From the NCBI RefSeq assembly GCF_030717845.1, contig NZ_JAUZVZ010000024.1, positions 1 through 61,075 on the forward strand: 61,075 bases of DNA. Direction: 5' to 3'. Below the pieces are notes generated by a model. That model saw nothing but the letters and a program-made list of their open reading frames with translations. It did no database searches and was not told the DNA's origin. The position numbers and the translations under genes were made by a program. Positions within the stretch are counted from its first letter, which is position 1. Each line of letters opens with the position of its first letter. Of the stretch, positions 1 through 6,663 are shown one piece after another. The stretch comes from Alkalimonas collagenimarina (GTDB taxonomy: Bacteria > Pseudomonadota > Gammaproteobacteria > Enterobacterales > Alteromonadaceae).

Positions 1-1
1 G

Positions 2-319
2 GATAATTTACTGTTGGGTCTTAGTGCTATTTCCGATTCTTGCAATACCGAGGCGTTTGTTCGTCGGGATTGGGAGGCTGTTGCCACGAATGTAGGTGCG
101 AAATTTGTAAACATTGAAATAGTTTGTACCGATCCAAAGGAGCATGAGCTACGAGCCATTAAACGAAAAAGCACTGTAGCAAATCTCAAGCCTCCTAGCT
201 GGGATAAGATTAAAAATCGAGTTTACGAACCTTGGGATTCAGAAGTTATAACGATTGACACAGCAGGTTCGAGTGTTGACGATTCATTAAAGACGCTTTT
301 GGTAAAGCTGGGTGTGTGA
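2..319 (+). CDS. AAA/P-loop kinase, C-terminal fragment (cut by window edge)
   Basis: The reading frame is open from base 2, so the N-terminal half, including the Walker A loop, lies left of the window. The visible 105 residues include a stretch with R-R-D-W followed by an NIEIVCTD strand, then E-H-E-L-R-A, a YEPW motif and an ITIDTAG strand near the end. This pattern is known from the C-terminal part of small P-loop kinases annotated as 'AAA family ATPase' or predicted kinase (zeta-toxin/adenylylsulfate-kinase-like). The family call is recognition by eye; the substrate is unknown. The gene ends 8 bases before an attC site, so it is the gene of an integron cassette whose start is off-window. 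The in-frame TTG at 14 is unlikely to be the true start. Confidence 0.6.
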   Translation, partial: DNLLLGLSAISDSCNTEAFVRRDWEAVATNVGAKFVNIEIVCTDPKEHELRAIKRKSTVANLKPPSWDKIKNRVYEPWDSEVITIDTAGSSVDDSLKTLLVKLGV

Positions 320-326
320 CGATTGT

Positions 327-397
327 ATATAACAAATTACTGCACCGGATAAATAACTCGCTGGAGCTCGTCATTTTCTAGTGATAAAGCGTTAGAT
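327..397 (+). other. attC recombination site 1
   Basis: A 71-base imperfect palindrome starts with TATAACAA (R'' side) and ends with GCGTTAGAT, matching the G^TTRRRY R' consensus at 391-397. Inner arms such as CACCGGAT and TTTTCTAGTG can pair. It is closely similar to the site at 2352-2423 (shared TTACTGCACCGGA, TAACTCGCTGG and TAAAGCGTT blocks). It sits directly between two plus-strand genes, as an attC should. The orientation places the integrase to the left. Confidence 0.85.
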
Positions 398-409
398 GTA
401 AGGAGAAAC

Positions 410-976
410 ATGGCAATCACTGTAAGACCAGCGACGGTCTTTGACGACATTAAGGAAGTTGTGGGACCCAAGCATCCAGACGCCAGTGTCTGCTGGTGTT
501 TGACGTACAGACTCCCTGCGAAGGAGAACAAAGCCCTCACTGGTCCGGCTAGGGGCGAGCGTATAGCGGCAATGCTGCAGGATGGACCAATTGGTGTCTT
601 GGCCTATGATGAAGACGAAGCAGTGGGCTGGGCTGCCGTCGCCCCCCGCACCGAGACTACATTTGATCGGAGCAGGACAATTCCCCGCGTAGACGATGCG
701 GATGTTTGGTGTGTCTGGTGCATTCGGATCAAGCCTGGCCATCGCAAGAAAGGAATTTCACATCACCTGCTAGCTGGGGCTATAGAATTCGCTCGTGGCC
801 ATGGAGCAACGATACTGGAAGGTTATCCGCTGGACAATGCAGGCGAGACGATCAACACGACTATGGCGTATGTTGGAACGAAGGCTCTCTTCGAGTCAGC
901 GGGCTTTCGTCATGTAGCGGACACAAAATCTGTGCTAGATGGTTTTCCACGGCTCTTGATGCGGTTGAACCTATAG
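410..976 (+). CDS. GNAT-family N-acetyltransferase (cassette gene)
   Basis: This 188-residue protein has the order expected of a GNAT acyltransferase. An N-terminal ITVRPATVFDD strand-helix is followed by a central GVLAYDEDEAVGWAAV strand pair. The acetyl-CoA-binding signature (V)WCIRIKPGHRKKGIS lies around residues 103-119, and a C-terminal ALFESAGFRHV motif closes the fold. The acceptor is unknown. The ATG at 410 has an AAGGAG ribosome site 6 bases upstream (AAGGAGAAACATG). The gene starts 13 bases after attC site 1, the normal position for a cassette gene. Several cysteines (CWC, WCVWC) are unusual and may be structural. Family confidence is high; no specific resistance function is claimed. 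Confidence 0.85.
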   Translation: MAITVRPATVFDDIKEVVGPKHPDASVCWCLTYRLPAKENKALTGPARGERIAAMLQDGPIGVLAYDEDEAVGWAAVAPRTETTFDRSRTIPRVDDADVWCVWCIRIKPGHRKKGISHHLLAGAIEFARGHGATILEGYPLDNAGETINTTMAYVGTKALFESAGFRHVADTKSVLDGFPRLLMRLNL

Positions 977-1004
977 TGGTTTGGGTTTAGAGAGGGTGGT
1001 GAGA

Positions 1005-1080
1005 GGCTCATCAAGCGCATGTTGTCGGACTGGTTTTCCGCTGCGTTCCAAACTAGCCGAAAATGCGGGCGATGTGATGC
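1005..1080 (+). other. Decayed attC-like element
   Basis: Between the acetyltransferase and the toxin remnant is an imperfect palindrome. Arms AAGCGCAT and ATGCGGGCG enclose GGACTGGTTTTCC, a GCTGCG loop and CCAAACTAGCC. The architecture resembles a cassette attC, but the outer recombination boxes are damaged: CTCATCAAG replaces xTAACAAG, and GCGATGTG replaces GCGTTAxx. I read it as a mutated, probably inactive attC. This is inference from layout and pairing, not a consensus match. Confidence 0.5.
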
Positions 1081-1089
1081 ATGCAGCAG

Positions 1090-1328
1090 CTAGAAAAGTT
1101 CGCTGTGAGAGCCGATGCGTGCAAGTTGTAGTTTGTCGTTGTTGATTCTATAGATCAGCACAAGGTCTGGTTTAATGTGGCAATCGCGAAAGCCGTGCCA
1201 GTTTCCCGTTAGGGGATGATCAACATTTTTGGGTGGTAAAGTTTCGCCGCGTTGTAACTGGGAATAGGCATTTTAGTGATTTTCTTAAAATCTTTTTTGA
1301 ATTGTGTTGAATATTCAAGAGTGAGCAT
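1090..1328 (-). pseudogene. yafQ: YafQ/RelE-type mRNA interferase toxin, frameshifted remnant
   Basis: Reading leftward from the ATG at 1328, the frame gives MLTLEYSTQFKKDFKKITKM, the characteristic N-terminus of YafQ-family toxins. It then loses register and stops at a TAA near 1210. From about 1255 another frame gives LQRGETLPPKNVDHPLTG, then NWHGFRDCHIKPDLVLIYRI and LARIGSHSELF before the TAG at 1090-1092. That is the complete C-terminal half, including the catalytic-side histidines and the final F. The two halves would join in an ordinary YafQ of about 92 residues if roughly a dozen residues had not been deleted with a frameshift. The start overlaps the antitoxin end by 14 bases, as in intact dinJ-yafQ operons. 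The toxin is therefore almost certainly inactive. Confidence 0.85.
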
Positions 1329-1599
1329 TTGGAACCTTGCCCTCGGTCAGCTCATTGAACAAATCATCGACAGATGAGCTTTGTTTGCCTTTGCCTTCAA
1401 CCAATTCTTTAATTGCAGCGGCAGTTGTTCCATTTGGCTGTCGCGCCTTAAGCTCAAAAGGTATACCGCCATGGTTGATGACTGCGCGGGCAAAAAGCTT
1501 AAGAGCCTGAGATGGACTTAGCCCGACATCATCGCAAATGTTGGTAAAAGCCACTTTTGTGTCATGATCTATGCGTGTGCTAAGCATTTCGCTTTTCAT
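1315..1599 (-). CDS. dinJ: RelB/DinJ-family antitoxin
   Basis: This 94-residue protein begins MKSEMLSTRIDHDTKVAF, with the ribbon-helix-helix fold of RelB/DinJ antitoxins. DVGLSPSQALKLFARAVINH is the DNA-binding helical pair, IPFELK is the usual junction, and an acidic toxin-binding tail follows. I chose the ATG at 1599 over longer upstream frames because it has a GGAG ribosome site (CTGGAGTAATTACCATG) and matches the family length. It overlaps the broken yafQ reading frame downstream, so it is an orphaned antitoxin. The minus orientation, opposite to the other cassettes, is common for self-promoted toxin-antitoxin cassettes. It probably represses its own promoter through the palindrome at 1623-1637. 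Confidence 0.85.
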   Translation of the reverse strand: MKSEMLSTRIDHDTKVAFTNICDDVGLSPSQALKLFARAVINHGGIPFELKARQPNGTTAAAIKELVEGKGKQSSSVDDLFNELTEGKVPNAHS

Positions 1600-1622
1600 G
1601 GTAATTACTCCAGCGTGTGTTG

Positions 1623-1637
1623 CAATGTTAGACATTG
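1623..1637 (-). promoter_or_regulatory. Palindromic operator upstream of dinJ-like antitoxin
   Basis: CAATGTTAGACATTG is a perfect inverted repeat (CAATGT/ACATTG, 3-base centre), 24 bases upstream of the antitoxin start. Ribbon-helix-helix antitoxins normally autorepress at such sites. On the minus strand a TACAAT-like -10 overlaps it. Confidence 0.55.
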
Positions 1638-1657
1638 TAGCACATAGTTGGAACATC

Positions 1658-1736
1658 ACATAACAAACCTCGTCATTCATGGCCTGTGGCCGCTGGATTT
1701 GCAACAAGTTGCTCGCCGTTTAGGCGTGCGTTAAAT
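1658..1736 (+). other. attC recombination site 2
   Basis: The 79-base element opens with ACATAACAAAC (R'' side) and closes with GCGTTAAAT, a perfect G^TTRRRY R' box at 1730-1736. Internal complementary stretches (GCCTGTGGC, GCAACAAGTTGC) can fold. It lies between the two toxin-antitoxin modules and marks the 3' end of the unit holding the acetyltransferase and the broken YafQ/DinJ pair. Confidence 0.7.
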
Positions 1737-1759
1737 TGCTATGTGAGCCCTTGTTGACT

Positions 1760-1776
1760 ACAATGTATTACATTGT
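1760..1776 (+). promoter_or_regulatory. Palindromic operator upstream of RHH-ParE module
   Basis: ACAATGTATTACATTGT is a perfect 17-base palindrome with a single central base. A TTGACT hexamer at 1754-1759 abuts it and could be the -35 element. It lies 22 bases before the antitoxin start, the usual place for an autoregulatory ribbon-helix-helix operator. Its half-site CAATGT equals that of the neighbouring module. Confidence 0.6.
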
Positions 1777-1798
1777 TTTGGTTGAGAGGAGTGTCAAC

Positions 1799-2071
1799 AT
1801 GAGTGTTACCACAGTTCGCTTACAGGCAGAGGTTGAGCATCAGTTGGAAGCTATCGCGAGCAGGCTTCATCGGAGCAAAGGATGGGTGATCAATCAAGCC
1901 TTATCGGAATACATTGATAAGCAGCATTTACAGCAAGAGCGCTGGAAACAAACCTTGGATGCGATGGAGTCAGCAGCTCAAGGAAAATTGGTTGACGCTA
2001 GTGAAGTACACAACTGGTTAAACAGTTGGGGTACAGAAAAAGAACAGGATGCTCCGAGGTCTGGTAAGTGA
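1799..2071 (+). CDS. CopG/RHH-type antitoxin of a ParDE-like module
   Basis: This 90-residue protein starts MSVTTVRLQAEVEHQLEAIA and continues RLHRSKGWVINQALSEYI. The short N-terminal strand followed by two helices is typical of CopG/ribbon-helix-helix repressors. The polar C-terminal half (EVHNWLNSWG) matches antitoxins whose tail wraps the toxin. The ATG at 1799 follows a GAGAGGAG ribosome site; the longer open frame from 1736 would run through the promoter and palindrome. Its TGA overlaps the GTG of the toxin gene by four bases (GTGA), showing translational coupling. It probably neutralises the downstream toxin and represses its own promoter. Confidence 0.85.
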   Translation: MSVTTVRLQAEVEHQLEAIASRLHRSKGWVINQALSEYIDKQHLQQERWKQTLDAMESAAQGKLVDASEVHNWLNSWGTEKEQDAPRSGK

Positions 2072-2349
2072 AGCTAGTTTATACCAAGGATGCAATCGAA
2101 GATTTAAAGCGTTTGCGGGAGTTTATTGCAGTTAATAATCCAACCGCAGCTAGCAGAATAGCCGCAGAATTGATCGCAAAAATGGAGTTGTTGCCAGAAT
2201 TCCCAAGGATGGGTACGCCGGTTCAGATGGCTCCTGTTCCAGATGTCATCCGTGATATGGTTTTTGGAAAATACGTTGTTCGCTATTCTGTTCACACCAG
2301 TGCAGTCATTGTCCTTCGAGTATGGCATGAGCTTGAAAATGAGCGATAG
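2068..2349 (+). CDS. RelE/ParE-family toxin
   Basis: This 93-residue protein reads KLVYTKDAIEDLKRLREFI at the N-terminus, then AASRIAAELIAKMELLPEFP, RMGTPV and IRDMVFGKYVVRYSV. That is the helix-helix-beta order of the RelE/ParE superfamily. The arrangement (P-x-x-G-x-P-V, then R-D-M-x-F-G-x-Y) is the ParE branch, whose known members poison DNA gyrase; RelE-type mRNA cleavage is the alternative. It begins with GTG, coupled to the antitoxin stop, and ends 2 bases before attC site 3. The length and all core strands look intact, so the module may still be functional and act as a stabiliser of the cassette array. Confidence 0.85.
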   Translation: MKLVYTKDAIEDLKRLREFIAVNNPTAASRIAAELIAKMELLPEFPRMGTPVQMAPVPDVIRDMVFGKYVVRYSVHTSAVIVLRVWHELENER

Positions 2350-2351
2350 CA

Positions 2352-2423
2352 ATTTAACAAGTTACTGCACCGGAAAAGTAACTCGCTGGCGCTCCCAATT
2401 TTCCGGTGAGTAAAGCGTTGGGT
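2352..2423 (+). other. attC recombination site 3
   Basis: The site opens with ATTTAAC, a full RYYYAAC R'' match, and closes with GTTGGGT, a full GTTRRRY R' match. Inner arms CACCGGAAAA and ATTTTCCGGTG pair almost perfectly. It shares most of its sequence with site 1, as expected of repeats from one chromosomal integron. Confidence 0.9.
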
Positions 2424-2447
2424 GGACCAAGCATAGAGGAGTGAGTA

Positions 2448-3209
2448 ATGGACCTTGGACTTCGTGGAAAATGTGCCGTCGTGACTGGTGGCAGCAAGGG
2501 GATCGGCCGCGCGATTGCGCTTGCCCTGGCCGAGGAGGGGGCGCACGTTGCCATCTGTGCTCGTGGCGAAGAGGCATTGCGTGATACCGAAAGGGTGCTT
2601 CGCGAAAGAGGCGTTGAAGTCGTTGCGGCCGTTTGCGATGTTTCCGATCCGGCGGCTCTTGACGGCTTTCTCGAGTCGGCCCGTAAAGCGTTCGGTCGTC
2701 TCGATATCCTGGTCAACAATCCATCTGCACTTGCCAGCAGCTTTGCCGATGACGAAGCCGGATGGCGAAGCGGCTTTGAAGTCGACGTCATGGCCGCCGT
2801 GCGAGCCACCTGGAAGGTAGTCCCTTGGTTCGCCGAAAGTGGTGGTGGATGCATCTTACACATTTCATCCGTGTCAGGATTGGAAGCTGGCTCTCCACCT
2901 GCTTACGCTGCTGCAAAGGCTGCCCTAATCAGCCACTCGAAGACTTTGGCGGTTTCCCTCGCTCCTCAGAAAATCCGCGTCAATGTGATTGCACCAGGCT
3001 CGATTGAGTTTGCAGGCGGCCTGTGGGAGGCGACCAAGCAGAATGACCCTGAATTCTACTCGACGGTGCTTGGGACCATTCCATGGGGTAGGATGGGCAC
3101 CCCTGAAGAGGTAGCCAATGCAGCCGTCTTTCTCGTCTCCGAACCAGCGAGCTGGATCACAGGCGTGTGTCTCGGTGTCGATGGTGGACAGCGTAAAGCG
3201 AACATCTAA
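2448..3209 (+). CDS. SDR-family NAD(P)-dependent oxidoreductase
   Basis: This 253-residue classical short-chain dehydrogenase/reductase has the cofactor motif TGGSKGIG at 13-20, followed by acidic CDVSD at 63-67. It carries NNPS where most relatives have NNAG, the catalytic serine region HISSVSG, and YAAAK with Tyr153 and Lys157. A C-terminal substrate loop ends GVDGGQRKA. It would interconvert a hydroxyl and a carbonyl group; the substrate cannot be told, although 3-oxoacyl-ACP-reductase-like enzymes are the nearest type. GAGGAGTGAGTAATG provides the ribosome site. It begins 25 bases after attC 3 and its codon use is visibly more GC-rich than neighbouring cassettes, suggesting a separate origin. 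I see no attC after it, so the array probably ends here. Confidence 0.85.
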   Translation: MDLGLRGKCAVVTGGSKGIGRAIALALAEEGAHVAICARGEEALRDTERVLRERGVEVVAAVCDVSDPAALDGFLESARKAFGRLDILVNNPSALASSFADDEAGWRSGFEVDVMAAVRATWKVVPWFAESGGGCILHISSVSGLEAGSPPAYAAAKAALISHSKTLAVSLAPQKIRVNVIAPGSIEFAGGLWEATKQNDPEFYSTVLGTIPWGRMGTPEEVANAAVFLVSEPASWITGVCLGVDGGQRKANI

Positions 3210-3288
3210 GGGATATCCACCTTCTGCCTAGGTGAGTTGTGCCGCCGCTGATACTGGGTATTGGCTTAAAATAACTAAGGACCTCATT

Positions 3289-4647
3289 TTGAAAATTAAG
3301 TACACCCTATTGACCGTGGTGGCTTTATTGGCCAATCCACTGCAAGCAGACTCATTTGGGCCGTGTGACCTCGAAGTCAATGCTTCTGGATTTTCCTCAT
3401 CAACCTGCGCTAAAAGTGAACTTCCGCTAGACTATGAAGGCCATGTTGCTGGCAATGTTGAACTGGCAATCCGCAAATTTACTGTTGAAGACTCTGATAA
3501 ACGTCGCGGTCAACTATGGCTGATACATGGTGGGCCTGGCGAACCTGGAGCGGGGTTTTATCCTTTTATCGACGTGTTTCGTGCTGCTTTTGAAGGCTTC
3601 GATCTCATTATACCGGATCATCGTGGAACCGGTGAGTCGACTCGACTTTGCCCGGCTGAAGAATCTTTAGAGAGTGAGGCAGGCTATGCTTTGGCAAACT
3701 CAGAGTGGGGATCTTGCATCGGCTCTATGTTTGCAAATCCAGAACGAACCAAAGCATTTTCCATCAGTAATGCTGCTCACGATTTAGCGGCGCTTATCGA
3801 ACAGTACCGTGAGCCAGGCGAGGTTTATGTATACGCGGTATCTTATGGCACTCAATTGACCTTGCGCATGATGCAAGTTTCGGAACCAAAGCTGGATGGT
3901 ATTATTCTTGATGGAATTATTCCGCCGGAGTCGATGCCGGAATGGGATCTCAGTTTTAGAACCGCGCTTGTTGATGATGTTGGCCGATCGATTTTAAGTG
4001 AACAAAGTATCGAGCAGTATCAACAGCTTTTAGCGTCTGGCATCAATATTTGGCAGGATGTCATTGGTCCGGGAGATATACGTCAGTTTATGGGAACGTT
4101 GTTAAGCTTTCCTGAATTACGTAAGCGCATTCCGGACCTTATCAATGAGTTGGCAGAAGGGCACACGGGTCTCCTGACTGACACAGTGACAGCGCTAAAG
4201 GAAGCACATCAGCGTTTAGCTCCATACCCACAGTCTGAGCCATCGATACCCTTGGTAATGCTCATCAGCGGTTCGGAGAATAACAGTCGCCGAGACCTTA
4301 ATGCTGAAACCGTAGCTGCCGAGGCCAAAGACGCTCTCTTCATCCATCCGCTACCGGGTTTGTTGGCGAGCGCTTCAGCGCCATTTTATGATAGAGACGA
4401 CTACTTTGGGCAGTTGCCAAAACGTATGCCGCGTACTTTGATTATTCATGGCACCTTAGATCCGAGTACACCTTATGAAGGAGCCAGGCTGCACGCTGAT
4501 TTATTGAGTAAGGCAGGAGATCTGCGTTTTTCAACCGTGATTGGTGGTGCACATTTTTTGCCTGTGGTTGCACCTGGGTGTTTCATTGAGGCAGCGTCAG
4601 CATTTGTTAGCACTGGTGAAGTGCCGGAGCATTGCGATTCGTTATAA
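3289..4647 (+). CDS. Exported alpha/beta hydrolase (peptidase S33 / TAP-like)
   Basis: From a TTG start at 3289 (AAGGA nine bases upstream) the protein has 452 residues. It opens with a signal peptide, KIKYTLLTVVALLANPLQA, cleaved near residue 20. The alpha/beta hydrolase core shows HGGPGEPG (oxyanion hole, about 80-87), IIPDHRGTGES, the nucleophile elbow AVSYG with Ser185, and a late aspartate in HGTLDPSTP. The histidine is in GGAHFLP. The C-terminal region resembles tripeptidyl-aminopeptidase-like S33 enzymes, which release N-terminal peptides, but esterase activity is possible. Many paired cysteines support periplasmic localisation. The longer frame from 3232 would destroy the signal peptide. 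The gene lies just beyond the cassette array and may form a transcription unit with the next gene. Confidence 0.8.
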   Translation: MKIKYTLLTVVALLANPLQADSFGPCDLEVNASGFSSSTCAKSELPLDYEGHVAGNVELAIRKFTVEDSDKRRGQLWLIHGGPGEPGAGFYPFIDVFRAAFEGFDLIIPDHRGTGESTRLCPAEESLESEAGYALANSEWGSCIGSMFANPERTKAFSISNAAHDLAALIEQYREPGEVYVYAVSYGTQLTLRMMQVSEPKLDGIILDGIIPPESMPEWDLSFRTALVDDVGRSILSEQSIEQYQQLLASGINIWQDVIGPGDIRQFMGTLLSFPELRKRIPDLINELAEGHTGLLTDTVTALKEAHQRLAPYPQSEPSIPLVMLISGSENNSRRDLNAETVAAEAKDALFIHPLPGLLASASAPFYDRDDYFGQLPKRMPRTLIIHGTLDPSTPYEGARLHADLLSKAGDLRFSTVIGGAHFLPVVAPGCFIEAASAFVSTGEVPEHCDSL

Positions 4648-4708
4648 ATACCAGAAAGCCGCGCGTGCTGCGGGCGTTAGCGTCCCCATTCTGATTGAAG
4701 GATTAAAA

Positions 4709-5635
4709 TTGAAGATAACACGGTTAATTTGGTCATCACTACTGGTGATTGTTGCAGCTTCTGCGTGTTCAGCTGAGTCTGAAAGCTCTGCATCGCGAGC
4801 ATTGATAACGTCAGATGCCGAGGTGTTTGCTGGTTTATTTAGACAGTATGGCGAGGAACTCAGTGCAGAAGAGTTACAGCGGTATTATCTGGAACCTGGC
4901 TCAGATGGAATACGCATCTTTACGCCATATAGGATTATTGATGCTGATAACCTTGCGAAAGAAGTTTCTCAGAACCGTGACCTATATCAAAAAGCAATAT
5001 CACTGTGTCTGCCAGTAGTACGATCATTGGCCGAAGAGTCTGAGCGTATCATGCAAGAGGTTGCTGACAGCATTGGTGAGCAAGAGTCAGCCCCCGCTTA
5101 TGTTGTGTTTGGGGGAAATAATTCTGGCGGAACCGCCAGCGCTGAAGGATTGGTGATTGGGATTGAGACGGTCTGCAATCTGATTGATAGCGAGGAAGAG
5201 TTCGCTCAATCATTTACCTATCTTATCGCTCATGAAATGGTACATGTGTATCAAAGTCGATTAGTCAGTATCGAAGGCCAACCTTCTCTGCTTGAGCTGA
5301 CACTCATAGAAGGTGTGGCTGATTTTATCGCTGAAAAAATTCTGGGAAGAGTAGATTTCTCAGCTACTGCACGAACTGAATATGGGCTAAATAACGAGGC
5401 GCGTCTTTGGCAAGAATTTAAGACTGTTATGGATTCGACTGAAACCGGCGACTGGATGTATCGGCAACAAGCAACGGATGGAAAGCCTGCAGACATGGCA
5501 TACTGGATTGGGAAGCGCATTGCTGAAGCTTATTATAACAATGCGCCAAATAGCAGCGTAGCTTTACGTGAACTCGTTGGATTTTCGGATGTGCACGAAA
5601 TACTAAGTAAAAGCCAATATGGCGAAAAATTTTGA
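4709..5635 (+). CDS. Lipoprotein with HExxH zinc-protease motif (DUF2268-like)
   Basis: The chosen TTG at 4709 has GAAGGA seven bases upstream and gives a 308-residue lipoprotein precursor: KITRLIWSSLLVIVAASAC with the lipidated Cys at position 20. The mature part contains AHEMVHVYQSR, an HExxH zinc site (His175, Glu176, His179). After about 20 residues comes EGVADFIAE, where the glutamate could be the third ligand as in gluzincins. This layout resembles DUF2268-type predicted proteases; the substrate is unknown. It follows the S33-like hydrolase after 61 bases, and both begin with TTG and are exported, suggesting a small surface or periplasmic hydrolase cluster. The longer open frame starting at 4541 overlaps the previous gene and is rejected. 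Confidence 0.65.
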   Translation: MKITRLIWSSLLVIVAASACSAESESSASRALITSDAEVFAGLFRQYGEELSAEELQRYYLEPGSDGIRIFTPYRIIDADNLAKEVSQNRDLYQKAISLCLPVVRSLAEESERIMQEVADSIGEQESAPAYVVFGGNNSGGTASAEGLVIGIETVCNLIDSEEEFAQSFTYLIAHEMVHVYQSRLVSIEGQPSLLELTLIEGVADFIAEKILGRVDFSATARTEYGLNNEARLWQEFKTVMDSTETGDWMYRQQATDGKPADMAYWIGKRIAEAYYNNAPNSSVALRELVGFSDVHEILSKSQYGEKF

Positions 5636-5678
5636 TCGGGCAAGTGGGTAAGAACCATTGCAAAAGGAGATGCACAGC

Positions 5679-6017
5679 ATGAATCAAGTTAAGAGTCAGT
5701 TTCAAATCATAGCCGCCTCGGTTTCAACGCTTTATTTTGCCTTGTTTGCCTATGGAGCCTTTGTTGTTATTCGGCAATTCGAAAAAATATTTGACTCTTT
5801 TGGAGCTGAGCTACCAATTCAAACCGCCATACTCATCGGCTCTTATCGCTATTGGGGAGTGTTGTGCCTCATTTCTGTTTTTGTACTTTACAAAGTCATT
5901 AAAGGAGAAAACCGTCGATCGATGACGTTACTTACTTGGCTTTTTGTTTTGTCATTATGCTTAGTTCTGTTTGCAACTTGGGGAATTTACAGCCCTGTAC
6001 TTGCAGGTAGCGGATAA
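5679..6017 (+). CDS. Small integral membrane protein, unknown function
   Basis: This 112-residue protein starts at ATG 5679, ten bases after AAAGGAG; earlier in-frame starts sit on the ribosome site itself. Three hydrophobic segments are visible: residues about 10-30 (IIAASVSTLYFALFAYGAFV), 52-72 (around YWGVLCLISVFVLY) and 82-103. A short basic loop KGENRRS lies between the last two. I do not recognise a family. It lies 43 bases after the HExxH lipoprotein and may be co-transcribed with it. The AT-rich composition fits the surrounding accessory block. Confidence 0.55.
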   Translation: MNQVKSQFQIIAASVSTLYFALFAYGAFVVIRQFEKIFDSFGAELPIQTAILIGSYRYWGVLCLISVFVLYKVIKGENRRSMTLLTWLFVLSLCLVLFATWGIYSPVLAGSG

Positions 6018-6201
6018 CTTTCAATATAAAAAACAAGTTGTATCGCCCGGAATAAATGTTAACTTTATGGTTGCAATGAGTTACATTAAAAAAATAAATT
6101 TAAAATGAAGCTGTTTAGTAACATTGAGTCTGTTTTCATCAGGCATGCTTGTTTCGAGTGTTTCTATTGCGAGTGATATTCTAAAGTTTACGGAGTTAGC
6201 C

Positions 6202-6663
6202 ATGAAGAAAGTTGTTTCCCTATCGGTTCTAAGCTTGTTTATGGTTGCATGTGCTTCTCATAATACGCTTGAAGAGAGTGCGGATACGATAAACGAAGAG
6301 CCAATACATTATCTGGATTTAACCTTAGAGGAGACAAAGGGGTTACTTAAGGAGTATTGGGTTGAAGTGAGCAGAAAAAACCCCAGGTACCCAATGAGTG
6401 CAGTTAGTGCCCGACAGTCCGGGTGCGTAAATCTGATTATAGGCATCAATAGTGATGGGCGTGCTAGTGGGTATAGAGTGATAAAATCGTATCCGGAAGG
6501 GGTATTTGATAACTACGCAATTGCCGCATTAACGGAGTGGCAATGGGTTGCTGCAGATACCAATAGTGATAAAACACCCGTATTAACCACTATCCAGTTG
6601 GATTTCTCTATGAGTGAATCTTCAAATAGAAAAGAAGCTGAAAATCAGTGTCGGGTAGGGTAA
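6202..6663 (+). CDS. Lipoprotein with TonB C-terminal-like domain
   Basis: The ATG at 6202 opens a 153-residue lipoprotein: KKVVSLSVLSLFMVAC with lipidated Cys17. The mature half has NPRYPMSAVSARQSGCVNL followed by GINSDGRASGYRVIKSYPEG. FDNYAIAALTEWQW comes next and a beta strand ends the domain. That is the fold of the TonB carboxy-terminal domain (YP-x-x-A, G-x-V, A-x-x-A-x-x-x-W). It lacks the N-terminal transmembrane anchor and proline-rich spacer of energy-transducing TonB, so it probably does not energise receptors and may act as a periplasmic binding module. The frame is open further upstream, from 6124, but the lipobox fixes this start. It is probably the last gene of the accessory block. 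Confidence 0.7.
   Translation: MKKVVSLSVLSLFMVACASHNTLEESADTINEEPIHYLDLTLEETKGLLKEYWVEVSRKNPRYPMSAVSARQSGCVNLIIGINSDGRASGYRVIKSYPEGVFDNYAIAALTEWQWVAADTNSDKTPVLTTIQLDFSMSESSNRKEAENQCRVG

Noticed and set aside
2354-2863. 169-residue minus-strand open frame opposite the SDR gene
   Set aside because: Its low-complexity Ser/Ala/Arg-rich translation is typical of the antisense frame of GC-rich coding DNA, and it crosses an attC site.
4648-4708. GC-rich GCCGCGCGTGCTGCGGGCGTTAGC between the S33-like hydrolase and HExxH lipoprotein genes, resembling an attC end
   Set aside because: Only about 45 bases, the R box reads GTTAGCG rather than GTTRRRY, and no matching R'' box or stem is present.
4541-4708. 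Upstream extension of the HExxH protein starting inside the hydrolase gene
   Set aside because: It overlaps the preceding gene by about 100 bases, lacks a ribosome site and would bury a clear lipoprotein signal.
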